Positions 55,202 to 62,882 of a DNA stretch of 64,000 nt are shown here, piece by piece (the stretch's first letter is position 1; every line of letters starts with the position of its first letter). Below the pieces are notes generated by a model that searched no databases, was not told where the DNA came from, and was given only the letters and a program-made list of their open reading frames with translations. The position numbers were made by a program, and so were the translations under genes. Source of the DNA: Alphaproteobacteria bacterium (GTDB lineage: Bacteria; Pseudomonadota; Alphaproteobacteria; Rhizobiales; Rhizobiaceae). Location of the stretch: NCBI GenBank assembly GCA_016861165.1, contig BOKV01000007.1, forward strand, positions 1 to 64,000, read 5' to 3'.

Positions 55202-55373
55202 GGTTGAAGCTCCTTTCCGGACAAGCGTCGCTGAGGGATCCCGGGCTCGGCGGGCATCTCCCGCGCTGCCATGCGGTGCGGCGGGGAGAGGGCGCCGATC
55301 TCCGGCGCGCCCGCAAACGGCCTCGCGCCGTACAGCGGTGGCGCGATGAAACGACCGTTGCCGCGATAGTTCA

Positions 55374-55387
55374 TTGACGTGCGTCAA
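55374..55387. promoter_or_regulatory. FNR/FixK box between hsp20 and the P1B ATPase
   Basis: TTGACGTGCGTCAA is a perfect palindrome of the TTGAY-N4-RTCAA class. Its centre (55380.5) lies 96 bp before the ATPase start and 179 bp before the hsp20 start, so at the class II position (-41.5) it would give leaders of about 55 nt and 138 nt. It is therefore compatible with activating either gene or both. FixK at 57420 is the candidate regulator. Confidence 0.8.
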
Positions 55388-55476
55388 ATCACCGGCCAGA
55401 CCGGCATGGCAAGCCCGATGGCCGATAGGCTCGCGAAATAGCCCGCGAAACGGCCCGCGAAACGGAAGGACGGCGC

Positions 55477-57366
55477 GTGACCACCAGGACGCTGCACTGG
55501 CTGCTGCTGGCCATCGCCGTCACCGGGCTGGCGGGCGGCCTCGCGGCGGCCTGGGCAGATCGTCAGGAGGAGGCCCGGATCGCATGGGCGGCCGCCACCC
55601 TGCCGGTCGTCGGCGCTCTTGCCGTCTTCATCATTCGCGATTTCCTCGCCGGCAGGGTCGGCGTCGACGCCGTCGCGCTGCTGTCGATGTCGACGGCGGT
55701 CGTGCTGGGCGAGCCGCTCGCCGGCGTCGTGGTCGCCATCATGTATTCGGGCGGCAATGTGCTCGAAGCTTTTGCCCGCGGCCGCGCCGAGCACAATCTG
55801 CGGGCGCTCGCCGACCGGACGCCGCGCACTGCCCACCGCATCGATGTGTCGGGCCTCGCCGACATCCCCGTCGCCGCCGTGCGCGTCGGCGACGAACTGC
55901 TGGTGCAGGCGGGCGAGGTCATCCCGGTCGACGGCGTCGTCGTCGCCGGTCAGGCAACCATCGACCAGTCGGCGCTGACCGGCGAGCCGATCCCGGTCAG
56001 GCTCGGCACCGGCGAGGCGCTGGCGAGCGGCACGGTCAATGCCGGCGAGGCGATGCGGATGCGCACCACCGCCGAGGCCGACCGCTCGACCTATGCCGGT
56101 ATCGTGCGCATGGTGGAGACGGCGCAGACGGCGCGGGCGCCGTTCATCCGCATGGCCGACCGCTTTGCGCTGATCCTGCTGCCGGTGACGATCGCCGTCG
56201 CTCTCCTGGCCTGGGCGCTTTCCGGCGATCCGGTGCGCGCGCTGGCGGTGCTGGTCGTCGCCACGCCGTGCCCGCTGATCCTGGCCGCGCCGGTGGCGCT
56301 GATCGCCGGCGTCTCGCGGGCCGCCCGACTCGGCATCGTGATGAAGGGCGCCGGCCCGCTGGAGGCGCTCGCCCGGGTCAGGACCGCGTTCCTCGACAAG
56401 ACCGGCACGCTGACGGGGGGCGGCGCCCGCATCTCGGCGGTGCGCACCGCGACCGGCTTCGGGGAGGACGAACTGCTCGGCCTCGCCGCCTCGCTCGAAC
56501 AGGCCTCGGCCCATGTCGTCGCCGAGGCGATCGTCGCCGCCGCCCGCGCCCGCGGCATCGAACTGTCGCATCCTGACGACGTGCGCGAACAGCGCGGCGT
56601 GGGCATCGAGGGCAGAGTCGCCGGCCGGCTGGTGCGCGTCGGCGGACGCTCGCTGGTCTGGGGCGGCCGGCCGCTGCCCGGCTGGGCGGAGCCGGACGAC
56701 AAGCCTTTCGTCCTGACGGTGTTCGTCGCGGTCGACAACGCCCTTGCCGGCGTCATCCTGCTGATGGACGCGGTGCGGCCGGAAGCGGGCCGGACCCTGC
56801 GCCGCCTGCATGCCGGCGGCATCGGCCGCATCATCATGCTGACCGGCGACGACGGCGCCACCGCCCGGGCGGTGGGCAGCGGCCTCGGCCTCGACACCAT
56901 CCTTGCCGAGCGCAGCCCTGCCGAGAAGGTCGACCTCGTCGCCGCCCAGGCGGCCAGGGAGGCAACGCTGATGGTGGGCGACGGCATCAATGACGCGCCG
57001 GCGCTGGCGGCCGCCACCGTCGGCATCGCCATGGGTGCGCGCGGCGCCACCGCCTCGTCGGAGGCGGCCGACATCGTCATCCTGGTCGAGCGGCTCGACC
57101 GCGTCGCCGACGCCTTCGCCATCGCCCGGCGCTCGCGCGCCATCGCGATGCAGAGCATCGTCGCCGGGCTGGCGCTGTCGGGACTGGCGATGGTGGCGGC
57201 GGCGCTCGGCCATATTCCGCCGGTGGCCGGCGCCCTGCTGCAGGAGGCGATCGACGTCGCCGTGATCGCCAACGCGCTACGCGCGCTCGGCGGCCCGCGC
57301 GACGATGCCATGCATGGGGTCGCGACCGCCGAAAAAGGGGCTGCCGCGCCGGACGCGGCAGCCTGA
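55477..57366 (+). CDS. P1B-type metal ATPase with TPCP motif (P1B-5-like)
   Basis: A 629-residue P-type ATPase without an N-terminal heavy-metal domain. The metal-transport motif is TPCP (263-266) instead of CPC or SPC, which places it near the P1B-5 class (S. meliloti Nia, exporting Ni and Fe). The phosphorylation site DKTGT (D307), the A-domain TGE (SALTGEPIPV) and hinge GDGINDAPAL are intact. The usual HP dipeptide region reads SAHVVAEAIV. No C-terminal hemerythrin domain is present. The GTG start 55477 has the SD GGAAGGA six nt upstream. It sits between an FNR/FixK box and fixK. Confidence 0.88.
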   Translation: MTTRTLHWLLLAIAVTGLAGGLAAAWADRQEEARIAWAAATLPVVGALAVFIIRDFLAGRVGVDAVALLSMSTAVVLGEPLAGVVVAIMYSGGNVLEAFARGRAEHNLRALADRTPRTAHRIDVSGLADIPVAAVRVGDELLVQAGEVIPVDGVVVAGQATIDQSALTGEPIPVRLGTGEALASGTVNAGEAMRMRTTAEADRSTYAGIVRMVETAQTARAPFIRMADRFALILLPVTIAVALLAWALSGDPVRALAVLVVATPCPLILAAPVALIAGVSRAARLGIVMKGAGPLEALARVRTAFLDKTGTLTGGGARISAVRTATGFGEDELLGLAASLEQASAHVVAEAIVAAARARGIELSHPDDVREQRGVGIEGRVAGRLVRVGGRSLVWGGRPLPGWAEPDDKPFVLTVFVAVDNALAGVILLMDAVRPEAGRTLRRLHAGGIGRIIMLTGDDGATARAVGSGLGLDTILAERSPAEKVDLVAAQAAREATLMVGDGINDAPALAAATVGIAMGARGATASSEAADIVILVERLDRVADAFAIARRSRAIAMQSIVAGLALSGLAMVAAALGHIPPVAGALLQEAIDVAVIANALRALGGPRDDAMHGVATAEKGAAAPDAAA

Positions 57367-57419
57367 GGAGGCAGCACCAGGGAGGGGAAGCGCTGCCCGG
57401 GGAACGGCGGGATGACGCT

Positions 57420-58070
57420 CTACGAGCAGATCGCGCGCAGCGACTGCGGGCGAAGAATCTCGACCATGCGGGCGCCGCGCAGACGGATGGCGCCTTTGAC
57501 CTTGAACTTGGAGAAGGCCCGCGAAACCGTCTCGATCGTCAGCCCGAGATAGTCGGCGATGTCGGCGCGCGACATCGGCAGCTCGATCTCCGGCAATCCG
57601 CCCTGGCGGTCCATCATGTCGATCAGGAAGGCGGCGACCCGCTCGCTGGCGCTCTGGCGGCCGATGACGAGCAGGTGTTCCTGGACGCGCACCAGCGCGG
57701 CGATCGCCACCGGCAGGATGTCGCCAGCCAGTTGCGGGTCGATCGGCTGGCTGAAGATGCGGATGCCCGAGGGGCAGATCGCCTCGGCAAAGAAGTGGTG
57801 GTGGACGTCCGATTCGAAGCCGAACACCTCGCCGGCGACGTGGAAGGCGCTGATCTGGCGGCGGCCGTCGGCCAGCAGGCGATAGATGCGCACGGCACCG
57901 TATTCAACCTGGTAGAGCGTGCCCGCCTTCTCGCCCTGGCCGTAGATCTCGGCATTGGCGCCGTAGAAGACGATCTGCTGGGGCTGGCGCAGGCCGACCG
58001 GCAAGGCCAGGCCGGCGCGGGCCAGTTCGCCCTGACGCAGGATGAGGCTGGAAGCGTTGGTGGTGATCAT
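57420..58070 (-). CDS. fixK: FixK-like Crp/Fnr-family regulator
   Basis: A 216-residue cNMP-fold regulator. The effector domain (VFYGANAEIYGQGEKAGTLY) is followed by the HTH SRADIADYLGLTIETVSRAF. The N-terminus lacks FNR-type cysteines for an iron-sulfur cluster, so it is FixK/NnrR-like rather than FnrN-like, although Cys99 (AEAICPSGIR) and C-terminal Cys215 could be redox-sensitive. It recognises TTGAT-N4-ATCAA (HTH E-SR pattern), and three matching or near-matching sites lie in this window. It is the third gene of the fixL-fixJ-fixK set, in the same direction, with its own promoter region (58071-58202). Confidence 0.88.
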   Translation of the reverse strand: MITTNASSLILRQGELARAGLALPVGLRQPQQIVFYGANAEIYGQGEKAGTLYQVEYGAVRIYRLLADGRRQISAFHVAGEVFGFESDVHHHFFAEAICPSGIRIFSQPIDPQLAGDILPVAIAALVRVQEHLLVIGRQSASERVAAFLIDMMDRQGGLPEIELPMSRADIADYLGLTIETVSRAFSKFKVKGAIRLRGARMVEILRPQSLRAICS

Positions 58071-58164
58071 TGGATGGTCTCCCGTCTGATGGAGACAACA
58101 ATGGCTGATCGCTGGACCCCGCGAAATTCGTTCATGTCCCTACGGGCAGACCCTAGGGAGAAGC

Positions 58165-58183
58165 CCTACGGGAAACCCGTAGG
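58165..58183. promoter_or_regulatory. Perfect palindrome upstream of fixK, candidate FixJ site
   Basis: CCTACGGGAAACCCGTAGG is an 8-3-8 perfect inverted repeat, and related halves CCCTACGGG and CCCTAGGG precede it at 58137-58159. It lies about 100 nt upstream of the fixK start in the intergenic space after fixJ. Known FixJ sites in fixK promoters have the GTAxGTAG-like half pattern, so this is a candidate binding site for phosphorylated FixJ (inference). Confidence 0.5.
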
Positions 58184-58202
58184 CGCAGCGCGGCCTCTTG
58201 CC

Positions 58203-58820
58203 TCACGGCGCCGGCGGGTTGACCAGCATGACCAGGCGGACCAGTTCGGGCAGGCTCGATGCCTGCATCTTGGCCATGACGTTGGCGCGGTGGACCTCCA
58301 CCGTGCGCGGGCTGATGTCGAGGTCGTAGGCAATCGTCTTGTTGGGCAGGCCGGCGACCACGCCGTCGAGCACCTGGCGCTCGCGTTCGGTCAGGACCGC
58401 GAGGCGGGCGCGCACGGCCGCCGCATCGGCCGCCACCGCCTCGGCCCGGCCGGCGCGGCGGCAGGCATTGGCGATCGCCGCCAGCAGCACCTCGTCCTCG
58501 AACGGTTTCTCGATGAAGTCGAGCGCGCCGGCCTTCATCGCCTCGACCGCCATCGGCACGTCGCCATGGCCGGTGATGACGATTGCCGGCACCTTGGCGC
58601 CGGCCGCGCGCAGCCGGCGCAGCAGCTCGACGCCGCTCATGTCGGGCATGCGCAGGTCGGTGATCAGGCAGGCGTCATGCAGCCCCGGGGCGATGGCAAG
58701 GAAATCGGTCGCCGAGGCGTGAACGCGAACGGCGTGGCCGGCCGTGGTCAAGAGGAAGGCGAGCGACTTACGCACCGCCTCCTCATCGTCGACGACGTGA
58801 ATGACGATCTCATTGCGCAT
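58203..58820 (-). CDS. fixJ: Oxygen-responsive response regulator FixJ
   Basis: A 205-residue response regulator. The receiver domain has DD at 11-12 and phospho-acceptor D55 ([12 protein letters not shown]), the switch block [20 protein letters not shown] and Lys in FIEKPFED. The LuxR/FixJ HTH is [20 protein letters not shown]. It overlaps the fixL stop by 11 nt. In the classical cascade FixL phosphorylates FixJ at low O2 and FixJ activates fixK. Confidence 0.95.
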   Translation of the reverse strand: MRNEIVIHVVDDEEAVRKSLAFLLTTAGHAVRVHASATDFLAIAPGLHDACLITDLRMPDMSGVELLRRLRAAGAKVPAIVITGHGDVPMAVEAMKAGALDFIEKPFEDEVLLAAIANACRRAGRAEAVAADAAAVRARLAVLTERERQVLDGVVAGLPNKTIAYDLDISPRTVEVHRANVMAKMQASSLPELVRLVMLVNPPAP

Positions 58821-60315
58821 CGACGAGTTCCTCCTTGCCGATTCCCGGCAGCGTGAAGGTGAAGGTGGCGCCGCCGTCGGCGTTGCCCGTCATCGTCAGC
58901 GTGCCGTCATGGGCCTCGATCAGGCGGCGCGAGATCGACAGGCCCATGCCCATGCCGCTCGCCTTGGTGGTGACGAACGGGCTGAACAGCCGCTCGGCCA
59001 CCTCTTCCGCGACGCCCGGCCCGGTGTCGGCGACCGCGACGCGAACGCCGCCCGCCTCGGCGGGGCCGATCCTGACCGTCAGCTCGCGCCGCTCGACGTC
59101 GCGCATCGCGTCCATGGCGTTGCGGATCAGGTTGATCAGAACCTGCTGGATCTGGACGCGGTCGACGACCACGGTCTCCTTCAGCCCGGGCTCATATTCG
59201 AACACTGTGTGGATGCCAAGCTCGCGCGAGCCGACCAGGGCCAGTGCCCCGGCCTCCTCGACCAGCTTGCGGATGTCGGCCGGCTTGCGTTCGTTGTGGC
59301 CGGTGGCAACAAACTCGCGCAGGCGGCGGATGATCTCGCCGGCGCGGATCGACTGGCGTGCGGCCTCCTCCAGAGCCTCGCGCAGGCCCGCCGCCTGGGC
59401 CCCGTCCATGGTCTTGACGAGCCGAAGGCAGCCCTGCGTGTAGTTGGCGATGGTCGCGAGCGGCTGGTTGAGCTCGTGGGCGAGCGCCGAGGCCATCTCG
59501 CCGAGGTCGCTGAGGCGCGCCATGTGCGCCAGCTCGTCCTGGATCTCCTGCAGGCGCTCCTCGGATTCAGCCCGCTCGGTCAGGTCGCGGATGAAGCCGA
59601 TGAACATGACCGCGTCCCCGTCGCGGGCCTCGCCGACGGCGAGCTTCATCGGGAAGGTCGAGCCGTCCTTGCGTCGGCCGACGACGACGCGGTCGATGCC
59701 GATGATGCGGCGTTCGCCGGTGCGCAGGTAGCGGGCAATATAGGCGTCGTGCTCGCCGTGATAGGGTTCCGGCATCAGCACGTGGACATTGCGCCCGATC
59801 GCCTCATCGACGCTGTAGCCGAACTGGCGCACCGCGGCGCGGTTGAACGAACGGATGATGCCCTTGTCGTCGACGATGACGGCGGCGTCGGGGGCGGTGT
59901 CGAGCACGGAGCGCAGATGCGCCTCGCTCTCGGCCAGCAGTTGCCTCGCTTCGCCGGTCATCGCCCAGGCGCGGTTGCACGAGGCGCCGATGAAGCCGGC
60001 GAGCCCGGCAAGCAGCGCCGCCACCAGCACCTTGAGGCCGTCGAAGCCCGGCACGGCGAGGCCCAGCGCGACGACGACGAGCGCGACGACGGCCGCAGCG
60101 ACGGCAATGAGGGCGACGCGCGCCCCGCCGATGGCCGACGAAAGGAACACCACGACCGGCAGGGTCAGCGCGATCCAGCTCGTCGACAGAGCAGCGCCAA
60201 ACCATGCCTGCGCGACAACGGCGGCTCCGGTGCCGGCGGCCGCCACGGCCATTGCACCGAGTTCGGCGGGGCGCAGGCGCCGGCGCAGCGGGGCGGACCA
60301 GTCAATCGCCATCAT
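58810..60315 (-). CDS. fixL: Heme-PAS oxygen-sensor histidine kinase FixL
   Basis: A 501-residue sensor kinase. Three or four membrane helices span about 20-115. The PAS domain (about 130-245) contains the FixL heme pattern [20 protein letters not shown]: the heme ligand His189, with Arg195 and Arg209 at the spacing of H200, R206 and R220 in B. japonicum FixL. The kinase carries [11 protein letters not shown] (H280 phospho-acceptor), and the N/G1/F/G2 boxes [17 protein letters not shown] and GMGMGLSI. It should sense O2. The start ATG 60315 (a second ATG follows at 60312) is weakly preceded by GGAGG. It is transcribed with fixJ. Confidence 0.95.
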   Translation of the reverse strand: MMAIDWSAPLRRRLRPAELGAMAVAAAGTGAAVVAQAWFGAALSTSWIALTLPVVVFLSSAIGGARVALIAVAAAVVALVVVALGLAVPGFDGLKVLVAALLAGLAGFIGASCNRAWAMTGEARQLLAESEAHLRSVLDTAPDAAVIVDDKGIIRSFNRAAVRQFGYSVDEAIGRNVHVLMPEPYHGEHDAYIARYLRTGERRIIGIDRVVVGRRKDGSTFPMKLAVGEARDGDAVMFIGFIRDLTERAESEERLQEIQDELAHMARLSDLGEMASALAHELNQPLATIANYTQGCLRLVKTMDGAQAAGLREALEEAARQSIRAGEIIRRLREFVATGHNERKPADIRKLVEEAGALALVGSRELGIHTVFEYEPGLKETVVVDRVQIQQVLINLIRNAMDAMRDVERRELTVRIGPAEAGGVRVAVADTGPGVAEEVAERLFSPFVTTKASGMGMGLSISRRLIEAHDGTLTMTGNADGGATFTFTLPGIGKEELVDAQ

Positions 60316-60376
60316 TGCCTCCGGATACGGCTCCGGCCCGCGCCGGCCGCCGCATCGGCTGTGCCCGCAGGCAAAA

Positions 60377-60390
60377 CTGATTCAGATCAA
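60377..60390. promoter_or_regulatory. FNR/FixK box between fixL and a small gene
   Basis: CTGATTCAGATCAA differs from the consensus TTGAT-N4-ATCAA at the first base only. Its centre (60383.5) lies 68 bp before fixL; at -41.5 this would place a start site near 60342 and leave a 27-nt leader. For the small gene at 60427 the same spacing would give a leaderless mRNA, although an SD (AAAGGA at 60413-60418) exists, so feedback control of fixLJ is the better fit. Confidence 0.65.
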
Positions 60391-60426
60391 TGTCTCAATC
60401 GTTTTTTGCTCGCAAAGGAAAGCTCT

Positions 60427-60630
60427 ATGTGGGATAAAATTGTCAATGTGCCGGCCGATCGGGAAGTCGAACTCGCCGTGATCGATGCCGACGGCGCCCA
60501 TGCGCTCGTGTTCCCCTGCCGCAAGACGCCCGACGGCTGGGTCAACGCCGAGACCGGCAAGCGCATCGAAATCCACCCCACCCATTGGCGGCTTTGGCGC
60601 CCGCCCGCGTCCAACGGCTCTGGCGCCTGA
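60427..60630 (+). CDS. Small conserved hypothetical protein beside fixL
   Basis: A 67-residue soluble protein (MWDKIVNVPADREVELAVID; ETGKRIEIHPTHWRLWRPPA). AAAGGA at 60413-60418 is a fair SD. There is no known domain; the acidic first half and the Trp/His-rich end (HPTHWRLW) are striking. It is divergent from fixL and may be driven by the FNR/FixK box between them. Real by composition and SD; function unknown. Confidence 0.65.
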   Translation: MWDKIVNVPADREVELAVIDADGAHALVFPCRKTPDGWVNAETGKRIEIHPTHWRLWRPPASNGSGA

Positions 60631-60759
60631 TCCGGCTTCCACCCGCAGCGAAGGTCGCCACCGCCGCGGCCAATCGAAATGCCGGGGCGGGCTTGTCGTC
60701 CACAAGTTGAGATTGTAACGTTTGAATGTGACGGGAAGGGAGCCCACGGAGCGGCAGGC

Positions 60760-60924
60760 GTGGACAAAATCATCGCTCGCCTGAACATCGAGCATTTCCG
60801 CAAGCGTCTGACCGACGCCACCGACGAGGCCGAGCGCGAGACGCTGCGCCGCCTGCTGGCCGACGAGGAGGCCAAGCTGAAGGCGATCATCGAGCGCGAG
60901 GAACGCGGCAAGCCGGGTGACTGA
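60760..60924 (+). CDS. Small conserved helical protein
   Basis: A 54-residue protein (GTG start 60760) that reads DKIIARLNIEHFRKRLTDAT then DEAERETLRRLLADEEAKLK. Short proteins of this pattern (DKIIARLNIEHFRKxL) are widespread in Rhizobiales and are soluble, helical and of unknown function. I reject a longer start upstream at 60679, since the conserved block begins at the GTG. The 129 nt before it contain nothing distinctive. Confidence 0.7.
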   Translation: MDKIIARLNIEHFRKRLTDATDEAERETLRRLLADEEAKLKAIIEREERGKPGD

Positions 60925-60951
60925 ACCGCAGCCCCGGTAATCACCCGCCGC

Positions 60952-61749
60952 TCAAGCGCCCAGCAGCCAGGCGTGCTCGGGCGCGTTGAAGAACTTCCAC
61001 GTCCGCTTCGGGCCGGCCATGACATTGAGGTAGTATAGATCGTAGCCGTGGCAGGCCGCGCAGGGGTGGTAGCCCCTCGGCACCAGCACCACGTCGCCAT
61101 CCTCCACGGCCAGGGCCTCGTCGAGCGAGCGGTCGTCCGTGTAGACCCGCTGGAAGGCAAAGCCCTGGCGCGGATTCAACCGGTGGTAGTATGTCTCCTC
61201 CAGCAGCGACTCTTCGGGCAAGGCGTCGCGGTCGTGCTTGTGCGGCGGGTAGGACGAGGTGTGGCCGCCCGGCGTGATCACCTCCACGACGAGGAGCGAA
61301 TCAGCCGGCTGGTCCTCGGGCAGGATATTGGTGACGTAGCGTGTGTTGGTTCCCTCGCCGCGCGTCTCCTTCGACAGATCCTGCGGCCGAATGAGGCGCG
61401 GCGGCCGGGCGCCCGGCCGGCCGGGCGCCGTGCAGACGGCCAGTTCCAGTCCGGTTTCGGCGGTGACCGACCAGTCCGAGCCGGCCGGCACATACAGCGC
61501 GGCGGGCACGCCGTCGAAGGGCGAGGCGCGGCCACCGAGCGCGCCGAAATCGTGCCCGCCTGCCGCCGCCCGGCCGCGGCCCGAGACCCACACCAGGCAG
61601 GCCTCGCGGCCGGCCGTTTCCTGGGCGACGCTCTCGCCCGGCGCCAGCCGGTGCAGTTCGAAGCCGACATAGGTCCAGCCGGCACTCTGCGGCGTCACGC
61701 ACGTGACGCAGCCATGGCTGCCGACAGGTCTCACAAGAAGATTCGCCAT
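60952..61749 (-). CDS. iolB: 5-deoxy-glucuronate isomerase
   Basis: A 265-residue double-cupin enzyme of myo-inositol catabolism, converting 5-deoxy-glucuronate to 5-deoxy-2-ketogluconate. Conserved blocks are GGHTSSYPPHKHDRDALPEE (metal His) and EETYYHRLNPRQGFAFQRVY, and the ending VMAGPKRTWKFFNAPEHAWL. The start ATG 61749 lies 5 nt after the preceding small membrane gene's stop. It is the last visible gene of the iol operon. Confidence 0.94.
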   Translation of the reverse strand: MANLLVRPVGSHGCVTCVTPQSAGWTYVGFELHRLAPGESVAQETAGREACLVWVSGRGRAAAGGHDFGALGGRASPFDGVPAALYVPAGSDWSVTAETGLELAVCTAPGRPGARPPRLIRPQDLSKETRGEGTNTRYVTNILPEDQPADSLLVVEVITPGGHTSSYPPHKHDRDALPEESLLEETYYHRLNPRQGFAFQRVYTDDRSLDEALAVEDGDVVLVPRGYHPCAACHGYDLYYLNVMAGPKRTWKFFNAPEHAWLLGA

Positions 61750-61753
61750 CCTC

Positions 61754-61969
61754 CTACTTCCTGTCCTTCGGTTCCGGCTCGCGCGGATTGAAAACGATAA
61801 ACAAGCCGTGGAACGCCACCGCCGCCAGCGCGCCGAACAGCATGGCCCAGGCGGGCGAGCCGGCCATATATTCGAGCACGGCCCAGCCCGCGGCCAGGCC
61901 GACGACGGCGACACGCAGCCACAGCGGCCGGAAGAACGGGTGGTTGAAATCGAACAGGCGCGACAGCAT
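61754..61969 (-). CDS. Small membrane protein in the iol operon
   Basis: A 71-residue protein with two hydrophobic helices (LWLRVAVVGLAAGWAVLEYM and AMLFGALAAVAFHGLFIVFN) and a charged tail (PREPEPKDRK). Its ATG 61969 shares a base with the iolE stop (TGATG), so it is translationally coupled between iolE and iolB. It is not a known inositol pathway enzyme. A membrane-associated auxiliary role is conceivable but unproved. Confidence 0.8.
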   Translation of the reverse strand: MLSRLFDFNHPFFRPLWLRVAVVGLAAGWAVLEYMAGSPAWAMLFGALAAVAFHGLFIVFNPREPEPKDRK

Positions 61970-62880
61970 CAGGCGCTCTCCCTTGCGCTGTCGAGGCCGG
62001 CGGCCCGCGCCATTGCCCGCAGCGCCCTGAGCCCCATCGACTGGTACCTGACCGGATCGGCCTTGAGCGGGTCCTGCTCGGCCTCAATGACCAGCCACCC
62101 GTCATAGCCGTGCCGGGCGGCGATGGCCAGCACAGGCGCGAAGTCGACGCCACCTTCAAGGTCGCCCGGCACGGTGAAGACGCCGCGGCGCACGCCTTCG
62201 AGGAAGGAGAGACGTTCCGCCTCGACCTGCCGGCGGATGGCGGGACGCACGTTCTTGGCGTGGATGTGACGCACGCGGGACATGTAGGTGCCGGCGAGCT
62301 CGGCGGGGTCGGAACCGCCGAACCAGGCGTGGCCGGTGTCGAGCAGCAGCCTGGTCGCCGGGCCGGTGCCGTCCATGAGCCGGCCGATCTCCTCGCGGTT
62401 CTCGACGATGGTGCCCATGTGATGGTGATAGACCAGATCGATCCCCTGATCGGCGCAATGCCGTGCCACCGCCTCGACGCCTTCGCAGAAGCGCGGCCAG
62501 TCGCCCGCCGCCAGCACCGGCCGGTCGGCGAGCGCCACGGTGTCCTTGCCGTGCACCGCGTTCGAGGTCTCGCAGACGATGCACACCGTGCAGTCATTGG
62601 CCTTGAGCATGTCGAGATGCGGCTGGATCGCCCGCTGCTCGGTGGCGATGTCATTGACCAGCAGGTTGAGCGAATGCCAGCCGGAGACGAAGACGAGCCC
62701 GTGGGCGGCGAGCAGCGCCTTCAGCGCAGCGCCGTCGGCGGGCATCTTGTGGCCCTTCTCGATGCCGTCGAAGCCGATCGCCGCCGCCTCGCGCAGGCAC
62801 TGATCGAGCGGAATGTGGGCACCGATCGAGCGGTCGTCGTCATTCGACCAGGCGATCGGGTTGGTGCCGTAGCGGATCAT
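61969..62880 (-). CDS. iolE: Inosose dehydratase
   Basis: A 303-residue TIM-barrel (xylose isomerase-like) enzyme that dehydrates 2-keto-myo-inositol. [20 protein letters not shown] is the family start, with metal-site blocks [23 protein letters not shown] and the ending [20 protein letters not shown]. Start ATG 62880 follows the iolD stop by 2 nt. Together with iolD and iolB it forms the iol pathway segment. Confidence 0.95.
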   Translation of the reverse strand: MIRYGTNPIAWSNDDDRSIGAHIPLDQCLREAAAIGFDGIEKGHKMPADGAALKALLAAHGLVFVSGWHSLNLLVNDIATEQRAIQPHLDMLKANDCTVCIVCETSNAVHGKDTVALADRPVLAAGDWPRFCEGVEAVARHCADQGIDLVYHHHMGTIVENREEIGRLMDGTGPATRLLLDTGHAWFGGSDPAELAGTYMSRVRHIHAKNVRPAIRRQVEAERLSFLEGVRRGVFTVPGDLEGGVDFAPVLAIAARHGYDGWLVIEAEQDPLKADPVRYQSMGLRALRAMARAAGLDSARESA

Positions 62881-62882
62881 CT

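Noticed and set aside
55340-55370. EcfG-like promoter on the minus strand for hsp20 (TGAAC ... CGTT)
   Set aside because: The -35 element lacks the first G of GGAAC and the spacer is shorter than 16; too weak to call.
57390-57420. Another family B repeat (GGCGGGATGACGCTC) after the metal ATPase
   Set aside because: Only the closing part of the unit is present, with no pairing arm, so it is not listed as a copy.
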